A stretch of 64,000 bases of DNA from Amphibalanus amphitrite (GCF_019059575.1 NW_024881989.1:1-64000), one strand, 5' to 3'; counted from the first letter of the stretch, positions 23,301-31,594 are shown. Made by a program: numbers and translations. Notes: a model not told the origin generated them from the letters alone.

Positions 23301-26300
23301 CAAGGTCTAGGCCGCCAGACGCCAGTCGGCAGTCACCACCAAATTTATAATCGATTAATTCATTATTATACTTTGAGACCCTTAGGTCACTGGATCAGCA
23401 TCACATTTTCAGTTTCAATATAGTAAAGGTTTTTATTTGTATGATGTGAAATATTTTCCTGAATCAGAATTTAATTATCCCTAGGTACCTGGTAGAGGTT
23501 TTGGATTTAATGCTCATTGTTGGTGTGCAGTCAGGATTTTTTGACAGGTCCAGATAGGGAATCCTGAGCAATTTTATAGTAAAGTGGTCTCCTTATAATC
23601 ACCACACATTTTATCAAAAGCATTTGCAGAATTCATTCAATGAAGAATTTTATCAATGTTGCACCCATTTCTTAGACGACCTAGGCTGCATCTCTTTTTT
23701 AGTTCCTGTTGTATGACATATTTTCCGTTTTGTTCCACTGCATAAAGAAAAAAAATCGTTTGAGATCACCAAACAGCTTTTCTTTTTCTGGCAGGTCTGC
23801 ACAACCAAGCGGTCGCTGGCGAGGACGTCGGCCGTCTCTGTGGGTAAGGTCATCTGCTCAGCCTTTGTGGAGATCAGCAAGACGTCACTAAGATGAAGAC
23901 TTCGCTGGAGCAGAAGCCGCTAACCCGTGTCCGATCGGGCAGGTCATGCTCGACGGCACGAGCCACAACTCGAACGACTCGGTGACATCAACAACATGGT
24001 GGAGCAGGTGAATGAGTTTGGCGACGTGTTGTGCGACTGCAAGAAGGGTTGTCTGCGTGTTCTGGCCGGCGGAGCGGCGACGCTGCGCAGTCTGTGCTGG
24101 CGGTGAGCAGCTGGCCGTGGTGACCGCGCGCGCCCACATGCGCCGACAACCTGTGCGGCTTCGACGGCTCGGGACAGCCCGATGCCGCCCACTATGCGAC
24201 GCCGACCGCGCACTGTCCGCACGGCCACATGGAGGTGTGCCCGCGCCTTTTGCCCGCACGCCGCTACCTCGCAGCTGGTCTACAACCACGCCGTCGCCGC
24301 CTGTAGCCCGATAGCAAAACGGCTGTCTGATAATGCCGCGTGTTCTTTGTGATAATGCTACTGTGATCGTTGCTACTGCTGGTCCGAGACTCGATGTTTC
24401 CATTCGTCTTTTACATGTTAAGGATTTGATAATGATAAGCTTAGTCCGAGCTTAGGTCGCTTATATCATTTGTTATATGGCATATTTTGGATCAAAGCAG
24501 TACGACACTGCCTCCTGCTTTTGTGATGTATGCTGGCAAGACGCAGGTTCCGGTCGCAGGTCACCCGGACCCGGTTCCAATGTGGTCGGGCTGGCATGCG
24601 ATAATGTGAATTGTGATGTTGTTTTGCTCGTCTCTGTGTTCCACACTTGATGATGTTTGTGAATCTAACCCACATTGTATAGTATTTTTGTTTGTTTGCG
24701 GCCGATGGCCTTGTAAGTTGTAACCGTGGCAATACAGTTTTTCCTGCTATAATTCTCCAATATTCAAGGGTGGGTGGATATCTCTGTATTCACGTATTCC
24801 CTTCTCCCAGTACAGTCAGAGAATATCAATTACAGTATTCATACGGATTATTCAAGCCTTGTATAATTATTTGAGGTGTGCCGAATCCGAAAGACCGATA
24901 AAACTACTAGCGGAAAATGTGACATGATGCCATGGGTTTGTGAAAAGTTTAGGTACCACGTAGCATTCAACTTCCTGCATTTCTGTTTCAACTCATTTTA
25001 ACGTATTTCAACGAACATAACATCAAAAATGGCAGCCAGTACCGGCTTCACCTGTCACGGAGAACGCTCAAAAAATTGAATGTAGATGCTGGCCGGCACT
25101 CAATTTTTTGAGCGCCAGCTGACTGTCGTCTGTCGTGGCGCTCAATTTATTGAGTATCGCGGTCCCGAACGACAAGTGGCGCTCAAAAAGTTGAGCGTCT
25201 TTAGGGCATTTTCTTTCCAAAAACACCGATATAAATTATCACGGCGAGTGTTCGAGAAGAAACCTTGTTGCTCTCTCTTGCCATTGATACCTTATTTGGA
25301 TACGATATTTGCCGTAGTGTGACGCTAAAGGCATTGTAAAATACCATCGTTTCGCCTATTCCTTCATAATGGGGCCCGCTCAATTTTTTGAGCGCTCAAT
25401 TTTTTGAGCTTTTCCCCCTTGTGCGTGGGACTGAGTTCAGTTGAGGCCGACTCCGCGGCCGCTATCAGGTCGAGTCGAACCCGCAGCAATGGACCAGACA
25501 GCTGCCATGATCCCGCAACTGGACCGTGCGACACATCCCGTGGTGGCATTCAATGGAGGGAATGATACGGGACATATCCCGTAATGGGACTGGGACCTGG
25601 GGCACATCCCGAGGTGAAATTCAATGGAAGGAAACAGCCACATCTGAAGCGATTGCCCTAGCAATACCGGTTACCAAAGCGATGCGATGAATCTAGTGCT
25701 AATCTGAGGGCAGATTTAGTTCGGCTCCACTAGACTAGACTACTAGTTACGTTATGAGGTTATCGGTGGAGCCAACAAATAACTAAATGCACTTACTTTT
25801 ACTGACGTTTCGGTTTCAAACAACCTTCGTCAGAATAGAATTACAAGTTACGTCTCATATTTCAAAAACGCACATATTTCAAACACACTGAGAACATAGC
25901 AGAGAACATATCTGCTATGTTCTCAGTGTGTTTGAAATATGTGCATTTTTGAAATATGAGACGTAACTTGTAATTCTATTCTGACGAAGGTTGTTTGAAA
26001 CCGAAACGTCAGTAAAAGTAAGTGCGTTTAGTTATTTGTTGGCTCCACCGATAACCTCATAACACAAATATGTCCCTAAATAATCAACTACTAGTTACGT
26101 TTATGCATCACTCCTCTAGGCCAACAGTTGACTAGCTCTGTTCCATTCGAGTCAGTTGTAATCTGGTTCGCCGGTCCTGGCAGGGTCAGATGCGGTCCCG
26201 GCTGCAAAAATAATTTACCGAAAAATGCAAAGGTAAACGTGGATCCGAAAAGCGGGGAATTTGCAACCGTTTTGACGGCATGCCTCATTAGCTGCGATCT

Positions 26301-26923
26301 CATTCGTGGTATTGTTTTTTTTAGTATTGATCTCGCTAGCGTCCTCGCTGATGTAAACAGAGGCAGTTCAGCTGCTGACCGGCCTCAGAGACTGCGGACG
26401 AGAGCGGCGCTGGCCGCCAGGTCGGAGCCGCTGGTGCCGCCGTGTGTGCCGCCCCCGCCCCCGCCGCTGGGAGCTCGTCGCTGCTGGGAGCTCGCCCCCG
26501 CTGCTGGGAGCTCGCCGCTGCTGGGAGCTCACCGCTGGGAGCTCACTGCTGCTGGGAGCTCACTGCTGCTGGGAGCTCGCCGCTGCTGGGAGCTCACCGC
26601 TGCTGGGAGCTCGCCGCTGCTGGGAGCTCGCCACTGCTGGGAGCTCACCGCTGGGAGCTCACTGCTGCTGGGAGCTCGCCCCCGCTGCTGGGAGCTCGCC
26701 GCTGCTGGGAGCTCACCGCTGCTGGGAGCTCGCCGCTGCTGGGAGCTCGCCGCCCGCGCTCGGCGCTCACCTGCTGTTTGTTGAGGTCGACCGTGGCCAG
26801 GTAGTCGTGTCTGCCGGCCGGCGCGATGCACGGCACGTAGATGAGCTCCTCGCGCGGCCCCTTGGTCATGGCGTCGCGCGGGCTGGCGTAGCCGGGCCCC
26901 GTCCTGGCGCCGAACCGAAACAT
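8249..26923 (-). CDS. SELENBP1: Selenium-binding protein 1 / methanethiol oxidase, complete nine-exon gene
   Basis: Joining 26923-26771, 15571-15389, 14587-14428, 14006-13810, 12609-12405, 11873-11686, 9995-9850, 9218-9096 and 8318-8249 gives 1425 nt, i.e. 474 codons plus stop, with every junction in phase and GT/AG borders. Vertebrate SELENBP1 is about 472 aa, so nothing is missing. Family landmarks in order are GPGY and KGPREE (near residues 9-25), HHSGWN and CSSC (73-76), [72 protein letters not shown] and SDIW near the end. In animals the enzyme oxidises methanethiol to formaldehyde, hydrogen sulfide and hydrogen peroxide, in the cytosol. The human selenium-linked Cys57 position appears to be Gln here. 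The 11.2 kb first intron is full of transposons; the other introns are mostly minisatellites. Confidence 0.96.
8320..8610. repeat. CACATCAGT minisatellite in SELENBP1 intron 8, acceptor side
   Basis: Many copies of a 9-11 bp CACATCAGT unit occur here. The words GGTACCTGCGG and GGTTACCTGCAG at about 8385, 8527 and 8567 are copies of the exon 9 acceptor (minus strand CCGCAG then GTACC). Confidence 0.7.
8620..9095. repeat. Exon 8 donor-derived minisatellite in SELENBP1 intron 8
   Basis: About 12 copies of a roughly 38 bp unit occur here. On the minus strand each contains CTGGCCCACGAGATGAG then GTCAGTAC, which is exactly the end of exon 8 plus its donor. The array starts at the real junction (9096). 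Confidence 0.9.
9096..9218 (-). CDS. SELENBP1: SELENBP1 exon 8 (residues 411-451, two bases of 452)
   Basis: Starts GCGCGGC after AACAG and encodes [22 protein letters not shown] and VLAHEM. Ends AG before donor GTCAGT, phase 2. Confidence 0.94.
9235..9335. repeat. CAGCACACA short tandem repeat in SELENBP1 intron 7
   Basis: Irregular tandem CAGCACACA/CAACAGCACA units lie upstream of exon 8 on the minus strand. Confidence 0.7.
9365..9849. repeat. Exon 7 donor-derived minisatellite in SELENBP1 intron 7
   Basis: About ten units of 42-54 bp occur here. On the minus strand each includes GACAAACAGTTCTACCCGCA, GATGGTGAAGTAAGTG or close variants, which is the last codons of exon 7 (DKQFYPQMV) plus the donor. 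Several copies still encode [10 protein letters not shown]-like peptides. Confidence 0.92.
9850..9995 (-). CDS. SELENBP1: SELENBP1 exon 7 (residues 363-410, two bases of 411)
   Basis: Encodes [29 protein letters not shown] and [10 protein letters not shown]. Ends GTG AA before donor GTAAGT, phase 2. About ten copies of its 3' end and donor follow in the intron. Confidence 0.94.
10003..11345. repeat. 1.3 kb minisatellite filling SELENBP1 intron 6
   Basis: Roughly 40 copies of a 30-33 bp unit (CGTACTCACACCAGAGACAC then ACCGGCCCGTCAG) occur here. On the transcribed minus strand every unit contains GTGTGAGTACGC, a near-perfect 5' splice-site word. It is not an obvious copy of a neighbouring exon edge, unlike the other arrays. 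Long open frames here on both strands are artefacts of the unit length. Confidence 0.9.
11590..11685. repeat. 29 bp tandem copies of the exon 6 donor
   Basis: Units starting near 11593, 11622 and 11651 repeat the last 23 bases of exon 6 plus GTGAGG; the true site starts at 11680. A TGACCTC-rich stretch (11530-11595) lies alongside. Confidence 0.85.
11686..11873 (-). CDS. SELENBP1: SELENBP1 exon 6 (residues 300-362)
   Basis: Encodes [25 protein letters not shown] and [12 protein letters not shown]. It ends GAG CTC ACG before GTGAGG, phase 0. Three further copies of this donor follow at 29 bp spacing, so the choice of donor rests on joining in frame to AQPEP of exon 7. Confidence 0.92.
11885..12385. 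repeat. GGTCAGNG minisatellite in SELENBP1 intron 5
   Basis: Some 50 units of 8-10 bp of GGTCAGCGGTCAGTG type fill nearly the whole intron between exons 5 and 6. Confidence 0.85.
12405..12609 (-). CDS. SELENBP1: SELENBP1 exon 5 (residues 232-299, first base of 300)
   Basis: Starts CGG ATT GAC after GGCAG. It encodes [26 protein letters not shown] and LPEMPG. Phase 1 end before GTGAGT. Confidence 0.95.
12612..12720. repeat. Exon 5 acceptor-derived tandem copies
   Basis: Three additional copies of an approximately 40 bp unit, AGGTCARTCCGCTGCC followed by a G-run and AGCAC, lie upstream of the true acceptor on the minus strand. The unit is the first bases of exon 5, the AG and a polypyrimidine tract of up to 14 C on the transcribed strand. 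Confidence 0.85.
12775..13809. repeat. Exon 4 donor-derived minisatellite filling SELENBP1 intron 4
   Basis: About 25 copies of a 39-44 bp unit occur here. Minus strand: GACCAGCCGCCGGCTCCTG, CAG then GTACTGTGTACTGAC, i.e. the last residues of exon 4 (TSRRLLQ) with its GTACTG donor. Units of 39 bp keep the frame, so translation through the array yields repeated [12 protein letters not shown] peptides. Confidence 0.93.
13810..14006 (-). CDS. SELENBP1: SELENBP1 exon 4 (residues 166-231)
   Basis: Starts GGACGTGG after CCGGCAG-type acceptor sequence. The product has [14 protein letters not shown] and [12 protein letters not shown]. It ends CTG CAG before donor GTACTG, phase 0. The last 27 bases are the seed of the 25-copy array that follows. 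Confidence 0.94.
14428..14587 (-). CDS. SELENBP1: SELENBP1 exon 3 (residues 113-165, first base of 166)
   Basis: Starts ACG GTG GAG CCG after CGTCAG, and contains [16 protein letters not shown] and FILLDGKTF. It ends in phase 1 with a GTGCGC donor, a weak consensus but one that restores the Gly codon with exon 4. Confidence 0.93.
14588..14750. repeat. Exon 3 acceptor-derived tandem copies
   Basis: Two extra copies of the exon 3 start (minus strand CAG then ACGGTGGAGCCGGAGGAGCT) at about 14628-14662 and 14710-14745, separated by AGGTCAG repeats. Both keep the AG and could act as decoy acceptors. Confidence 0.85.
14750..15355. repeat. AGGTCAG array in SELENBP1 intron 2
   Basis: Dozens of AGGTCAGAGGTCAG words occur here, plus a higher-order unit of about 110 bp (with ACCATATGTCCGCGGTC or ACCAGATGTCCGCGG) present three to four times. 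AGGTCA repeated with one intervening base is the DR1 arrangement recognised by RXR/HNF4-type nuclear receptors; regulatory use here is only a possibility. Confidence 0.8.
15389..15571 (-). CDS. SELENBP1: SELENBP1 exon 2 (residues 52-112)
   Basis: Acceptor CTGCAG, 183 nt, donor GTGAGT, phase 0 at both ends. It carries HHSGWN and the CSSC dithiol motif (residues 73-76). Confidence 0.95.
15590..15662. repeat. CGGACACTC short tandem repeat
   Basis: Seven or eight units of 9-10 bp lie just upstream of the exon 2 acceptor in intron 1. Confidence 0.8.
15715..16421 (-). mobile_element. TTAA element, family B copy
   Basis: A clear terminus lies at 16408-16421 (GGACGAGGGTTAA) with a G-run/C-run hairpin at 16380-16405. 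The interior from about 15720 matches 48937-49732 and, inverted, 29989-30730. The far end is ragged and lacks a visible TTAA. A second TTAACCCGCGCCC end starts at the same TTAA and runs to the right with its own G-run at about 16460. Confidence 0.65.
16904..17187. repeat. Large palindrome, about 130 bp arms
   Basis: The two arms are near-perfect reverse complements, from GATTATGAGC (16904) to GCTCATAATT (17187). The short asymmetric centre (about 17025-17070) has GGTATAGGTGG repeats. No coding capacity. It lies in SELENBP1 intron 1. Confidence 0.9.
17694..18872. mobile_element. TA-flanked TIR element with GGGGAGAGTGGGG ends, copy 1
   Basis: Ends are TAGGGGAGAGTGGGG and CCCCACTCTCCCCTA. Subterminal words GGGTAAGATGCCCC and GGGAAAGACGCCCC recur at about 17705, 18060 and 18670. 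No ORF of note. The same ends occur at 20036-20929 and 51079-52316. Confidence 0.8.
19150..19232. repeat. AT-rich hairpin
   Basis: ACGGAATATATAGTCTACGAC is mirrored by GTCGTAGACTATATATTCCG, with CATATATTCCGTCG words between: a hairpin with about 25 bp arms. Confidence 0.8.
20036..20929. mobile_element. TA-flanked TIR element with GGGGAGAGTGGGG ends, copy 2
   Basis: Same ends as copy 1 with one change on the right (CCCACCCTCCCCTA). Interior words GGGGCAAAGCGGCCAC and GTGGCCACTTTGCCCC are scattered as inverted pairs near both ends. No transposase. Confidence 0.78.
20930..22078. other. Intron 1 sequence with two tandem arrays
   Basis: 21167-21380 has five units of about 45 bp (AATGCTGCTGCCRCTCGCCT, then CCCGTGTGGCTACATCCGTCT). 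21770-22010 has about 20 units of GACAGATACCG/GCCAGATACCG type. Nothing else recognisable is seen. Confidence 0.7.
22079..25433. mobile_element. 3.35 kb TIR transposon with palindromic TTGAGC motifs, superfamily undetermined
   Basis: The ends are CAGTCCCACGCACAAGGGGG and its reverse complement, extending to about 30 bp, flanked by AGTT on both sides (22075-22078 and 25434-25437), a likely 4 bp duplication. Near both ends GCTCAAWWWWTTGAGC palindromes recur (about 22103, 22120, 22165; about 25067, 25100, 25140, 25180, 25379, 25395). They look like transposase binding sites or deliberately self-pairing termini. The interior is AT-rich with two short minus-strand open stretches (about 23089-22904 and 22907-22689) that I cannot assign, and a GC-rich island at 23880-24410 that looks like a broken gene. 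Confidence 0.7.
23800..24380 (+). pseudogene. Broken chitin-binding (peritrophin-type) gene fragment
   Basis: Pieces in different frames resemble chitin-binding type 2 spacing: [20 protein letters not shown] near 23920-23980, [17 protein letters not shown] near 24000-24050, [15 protein letters not shown] near 24155, [10 protein letters not shown] near 24215, and [13 protein letters not shown] near 24270-24310, running to a TGA at about 24350. At least three frameshifts separate them and several expected cysteines are lost. It is GC-rich inside an AT-rich transposon, so it may be a captured or host fragment. Assignment is tentative. Confidence 0.4.
25790..25842 (-). ncRNA. Candidate hammerhead ribozyme motif, left arm of palindrome
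   Basis: Mirror copy of the motif at 25971-26020. Confidence 0.5.
25971..26020 (+). ncRNA. Candidate hammerhead ribozyme motif, right arm of palindrome
   Basis: CTGACGA (25981-25987), stem II GGTT/AACC with loop, GAAA (26003-26006), minimal stem III ACGT, cleavage C at 26010 (triplet GTC). Stem I pairs TTCTATT (25974-25980) with AGTAAAA (26011-26017) with one mismatch and one wobble, then continues. All invariant core positions are present. Confidence 0.6.
26460..26770. repeat. 17 bp minisatellite at the SELENBP1 exon 1 donor
   Basis: About 17 units of GGGAGCTCRCCGCTGCT occur here. On the minus strand units read CAGCAGCGGTGAGCTCC, resembling the exon 1 junction CAGCAG then GTGAGCGCC. The array begins about 20 bp inside intron 1. 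Confidence 0.85.
26771..26923 (-). CDS. SELENBP1: SELENBP1 exon 1 (residues 1-51)
   Basis: ATG at 26923-26921; the product begins [12 protein letters not shown], with family motifs KGPREE and DYLATVDLN. It ends CAG before donor GTGAGC (26770-26765), phase 0. The frame is open upstream, but the family N-terminus fits this methionine and no upstream coding exon is needed. Confidence 0.9.
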
Positions 26924-27189
26924 GCTGCCGTCTGTGTGCCGACCGGACGGACCGTGTGCTGCTGCTGGCCGACCCCTCCGTCCACAGCCGCGGGCGTCCA
27001 CGGACTGGCTGCACCACCCGCCCGACCGCCCGTCCGGGGCTGCACACCGCGCCAAGGACGTCAGAGGTCAGCGGCGGGCCCGGCCCAGACATACACAGTA
27101 CACACTACACGCCGCCGCTGTGCACATGCACCGGGCCATGGGGTGCTGGCCGCCGACGCACAGTAGGCCATCCAGGCGTTCTACATAGT

Positions 27190-29740
27190 CTAGCGCTTCA
27201 GGGACCCAGGATACCAAAGTGAAAAATATAGCCGAATGATGGTTTATTGTGTAGTCAGATATCCTGGCAGGTGAAAAGCAATACTATTTTTGACTTATGC
27301 AAGGCACTTCCAAACCATACCCATCTGAACGCCACCCAAGCTCGATAAGCTGAAATAGGTATCTTTCCTTGGCCGTCAGGGCATATTTTAACATACTGAC
27401 TGCGTCCCATTTTGGGACGCAGCCCCCTGCCTTTGGGACGTAGCCCTCGCGAAATTTGGACCACTGCGTCCCACATTGAAATGCCACGGTTTCAGCCGAA
27501 AACCGCGAGCAAGTAACATGCCTCGGTCTTTAAATGCGTAACAGATGCTGCCTTTCCGATTGCTTTCTGGTTAACAGTAAATCAGGGCACGCCACAAAAC
27601 AATTTTACTATGTGCCGTAGCACATACATGCCCTCTCCAGTCCTTTTTGCCCTGCCCTATTCTAAGGTCGTTCACTTTGTTATATCCTTCCCTAACTACA
27701 TATACCCCTAGGGTATGTGCCCTGCCCAGTGTCCTGTCCGTAGGTCTTGTACCTTGTCCTGCCCTTCCTTCATGCCCTGCACCCTGCTCTGCATTCAGGC
27801 CCTGTGCCCCGCCCTGCCCTGCCCTCAAACCCGATACCTTATATGATACCCGATACCCGATACCAGCGCCTTGCCTTGCCTTTGGACCCTGCATCCTACC
27901 CAGTCCTGAAGCGCCTAATGTGTCTTATCTTAGCCTCATGGCCAATGCCTGCCCTGTCCTTAGGGCTCAGACTCTGTGTCCTGCCCTTCCCTGAGGCTCT
28001 GTTTAGAGATGTCAAGGTCGAGACCATCGGGCCCGGCAGGGCTTTTCCATGGCCTGAACGCGATGCTGCCGGGCTCATGCCGGGCTTGCAGAATGAACAG
28101 CGTAATGCTGAAAGGATATACCGCCGGGCTTGATGCCGGGCTCAAGTATACTTGCACTCAGCACTCATAATTATATGAGTGCTGGGCTTCATGCTGAGCC
28201 CAACCAAACTTGGTGCGGTGCCGGTCCGGTGCTAGTCCCGGATTTCGGGGAAATTTTGACACCTCTAGTCCTGTTCCTTGCCCTGCCCTCAGATCCAGAA
28301 GGTACTTATATTGATAAAAAATAAAAGCATAAGACTTTAGCTAAAACTGGAGAAGAGTAAGACTATCCCATCGCCACACCGATTGTGGATTGCTCTTGAT
28401 CGTCAATACATACATACATACATACATACATACATCCCTGAGCCTGGGCGGAACCGACAGAGGCGAGGCGGGTAATCACAAGCAATATAAGTGGCAGCTT
28501 TAATCCCCTCCGCTCCCCTCCCCTGTGGCACCGCCCGCCGCCCATTCACAGTCGCATTCACATTCGGTGCGTCCTTTGCGGAAAAATAATGCGTCACGAC
28601 TGGGCGAATTTCGGGACTGGCCAAAAGCAATCACAGCCCGCTCACAATATCCCGCTTGCAGTGCCCCTCCACCAGCACAGTACAGTCCAGGGGCGCGGGA
28701 ACTACTTTCCGACTGGGGGTGCACACCATAATAGAGGTCAACCTAGGGTACCCCCAAATCTAGTTTTCTCACCGGTTTTAGGCCACTTATTTTTCACCCC
28801 TCGGCTTTTTCAACAAAAAAAGAAAACATTTGCAAAAAAAAAGTGTGGTATTCCGTCTCAAAGCTGTGGGGGCACCGCCCCCACGGCCCCAGAGTTGGGG
28901 AGGCAAGCTGCCCCCACTGCCCCCCCCCCCCGGCTCCCGCGCCTATGCTGAGTACACAATGACCACGGTATCTGTAGACTGTACATTATCTCACTTGCAT
29001 TATATAATATTTCGCTTGCGATGTGCCCTTTCCGATCGAAGCATGTGCCCTACGCCACCTTTGGGACGCAGTAAAAAATCCTTAAAATATGCCCTGTATG
29101 GCCGTGGCCCGACCCTTGTTGTTCTGTGCTCTGTTACTCATGAATATCGCCCAGAACGCGTTTGAATGTAATTGAAGTTTGTACTTTACACCTTCTCAAG
29201 CATCATGCGTGCCAAATAAGTTTGTTTTGAACTTGCGTATGCATTTGTATATCATTTGCATTATATCAATCCTTTCAAACGCATCGCTCCGATTCTGTAT
29301 AGAATACTTTGACAATGCGCAACTTTTGCCATCCGCACGATTCGGCATTAAAAATCCCATTAACGTATAGCATAGCTCTTGTTCTCAATGTCCTGTAGAA
29401 ATTAGCTCCCACTTTTTGCGACTCTTTGAGTTATTGAAGTTTTTGTAACACATAACTGGTCGATAAAGGGGGTACGTCAACTGGTGAGTAGTTTCAGGTG
29501 AAGCGCAATGAAATGTTCTACAAAAATGAGAGGTAACAAGCTCAGTTATTTCGAGTCTAACTCGAGATATATGTAAGCCATGACGTGCTAGAATAGCGAA
29601 ATCGCCTACTGTGCGATGGCCGTGAACCGGCCGGTGTCCGGCGCCGGCCGCTGAGCCACGCAGTACCTGAATCGCCCGAGCCGAGTGACTTGCAAAGTTG
29701 CAGCCGAGAAGAGGGCCTCTGCCTGGTAACGACAAACGGC
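27190..29740. other. No gene recognised; low-complexity and transposon-end sequence
   Basis: 27400-27480 has repeated GCGTCCCA/TTGGGACG words. 27640-28270 is rich in CCCTGCCCT and in GCCGGGCTC words. 28408-28433 is a CATA microsatellite. 28725-28790 resembles 42300-42365 (CTAGGGTACCCCAAATC), the interior of a hAT element. No coding feature is supported. Confidence 0.4.
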
Positions 29741-29766
29741 GGACAGCGGCCGCGCTGGACACCAGC

Positions 29767-29890
29767 GGCTTGTTTGTTTGTTTTGTTGGGTTAGGCCCTT
29801 TCGGTCCAATGAGACCATTGCAGAGCCGAGAGGATGATGGGAATTACGGGGAGACATTGGTCTGGGCAGGCACCCTAGTGAGTCTAAGGG
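29767..29890 (-). mobile_element. SINE or LINE-tail repeat, reverse copy
   Basis: TTTGTTTGTTTTGTTGGGTT followed by CCCTTTCGGTC and GACATTGGTCTGGGCAGG is the reverse complement of the 3' parts of 30750-31035 and 31615-31897. Confidence 0.65.
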
Positions 29891-29988
29891 GGCGGAACTC
29901 GTCCAATTGGACAGGCCTTCTAGCCTTCCAAGCTCACTGAACTCACTGAACCCGGCTACGGATGTGCTCCCTTCTTAGGAACCGCGGG

Positions 29989-30730
29989 TTAACCCTCGCC
30001 GGCACATGGGGTTGATGCAACCCCTCCCAAGGTTTTTCGCAAATAACTCGCGTAAAAAGCGGCCGATTGCAACAAAACTCTAAGTACCCTCGCATTGATC
30101 AATTTCACACCTACCCTAAAACTTTCATGACCCTGACCTAAATGACCTTTGACCTGTGACCTAATTTTCGAGACCATGTTTGGCCGGAATCGCGATTCGG
30201 CGTATGTCGGCTCGCATTAGCTCGCGTTTGCAGTCTTTTCGTGGTTCCAAGCGTTCAAACATGTGATTTGATGTTACTCCAATGCATTAGGGTGTATGTC
30301 AAGGTCACCAGAAGGCCAGGTCAGGTCATTGACCTTTGATGACCTCGGCTCACTTTTTTAGGTTTACATGTTTCTAGGCTAGTTTTTTTTTTAGCTGAAT
30401 TCGAATTTAGCAACCATTTGAACATTTACGAAGTAGTTTTGGTGCCTTCGTAACACGTTACGAAGCTGTCAGAGGCGGTTGACACGTATTACGAATACCC
30501 GTCACGACCCCTACCGGTTAACCTGACCTGACCTGACCCGACCTGGTCTAAATGCATAAAGACATTATCTGTGATCATCGCTAACATGATATTCATGATA
30601 TTCAGCACCCCGAAAAAAACCATGGTAGCCACGCTTTACGACGTTCTAACAGGTCCCGATTTTCCCGACTATTGGGTCATTGACCTGACCTGGAAGGTCA
30701 ACTGATGACCTAAGACCATAAAATTAGGTA
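29989..30730 (+). mobile_element. TTAA element, family B copy
   Basis: The left end is TTAACCCTCGCCGG at 29989. The interior is the reverse complement of 15720-16420 and 48950-49730, including GAGACCATGTTTGGCCGGAA and an interior TAACACGTTACGAAGC. The right end is not defined. Several TGACCTGACC runs. Confidence 0.65.
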
Positions 30731-30749
30731 TCTGAAATCCTTTTCCTCC

Positions 30750-31035
30750 ACGTCGCAACCCCCACTCCGGGCTGAACAGGCACCTTTAGGTATCTTATCC
30801 GGGCTGCTCCCTTGGAGCGGCACCGCTGCACCCGAGGGAGCGCACGCCGTAGCCGGGTGCAGAGAGTGCTTGGGGGGCTAGTCGGCCTGTCCATTCGGAC
30901 GGGCTCAGCCCCGGCGACTCTCCAGGGTGTCTGCCCAGACCAATGTCTCCCCCTAATTCTTATCATCCTTCCGGCTCTGAAATGGTCTTGTCAGGCCGAA
31001 AGGGCCCAACCCAACAAAGCAAACAAACAAACCGT
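30750..31035 (+). mobile_element. SINE or LINE-tail repeat, copy 1
   Basis: Shares GGACGGGCTCAGCCC, CCCAGACCAATGTCTCC and TATCATCCTTCCGGC with 31615-31897 and ends in AACAAAGCAAACAAACAAA. No Pol III A and B boxes were recognised, so it may be a LINE 3' tail. Confidence 0.65.
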
Positions 31036-31199
31036 GTCTCTGTTCCGAAGCTGCCTCTCAGTGTATGTTTTCCCAAAGATATACCGGTAGCTGTGTTGCT
31101 GAGGCTGACAGCTTACCCCGGGGCCCGGCGGCTCAGCTACTGGACGTGCTGACCATCTCTGTCCACACATAGATGGGCCGGGTCAATATACCCTGGGCC

Positions 31200-31485
31200 G
31201 GGTGGCGCGGATGGGGCAGGTGGCGCGGATGGGACATGTGGCGCGGATGGGGAGGGTGGCGCGGATGGGGCAGGTGGCGCGGATGGGACATGTGGCGCGG
31301 ATGGGGAGGGTGGCGCGGATGGGGAGGGTGGCGCGGATGGGGAGGGTGGCGCGGATGGGACATGTGGCGCGGATGGGGAGGGTGGCGCGGATGGGACGGG
31401 TGGCGCGGATGGGGAGGGTGGCGCGGATGGGGCGGGTGGCGCGGATGGGACGGGTGGCGCGGATGGGGAGGGTGGCACGGCGCCC
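31200..31485. repeat. 18 bp minisatellite GTGGCGCGGATGGGGAGG
   Basis: About 16 units of 18 bp give open translations in several frames (arginine/methionine/glycine or tryptophan/arginine/glycine). A short minus-strand peptide frame (TRPIYVWTEMVSTSS, stop) lies beside it at about 31190-31137, but no gene can be supported. Confidence 0.9.
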
Positions 31486-31565
31486 AGCTGAGTGGCCACT
31501 CACAGCTGCGGGGAGCGGCTGGCCGCACTGTTGACACAAGTGGGCCAACGCTGAGCGCCGATCGC

Positions 31566-31594
31566 ACCTCTCTCTCTCTCTCTCTCTCTCTCTG
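31566..31594. repeat. CT microsatellite
   Basis: About 14 CT dinucleotides. Confidence 0.95.

Larger units (their letters stand above)
25751..26063. mobile_element. Palindromic Penelope-type terminal repeat, about 155 bp arms
   Basis: Two arms meet at about 25907 and are reverse complements from GTTATGAGGTTATCGGTGGA to its mirror at 26063. The sequence GACGAAGGTTGTTTGAAACC with GAAACGTC is typical of Penelope-like element ends, and each arm holds a hammerhead-like core. No coding sequence is left: a solo inverted terminal structure. Confidence 0.7.

Noticed and set aside
31137-31190. Short minus-strand frame TRPIYVWTEMVSTSS with an upstream AG, possible terminal exon
   Set aside because: Only 15-20 residues, no recognised family, and no partner exon.
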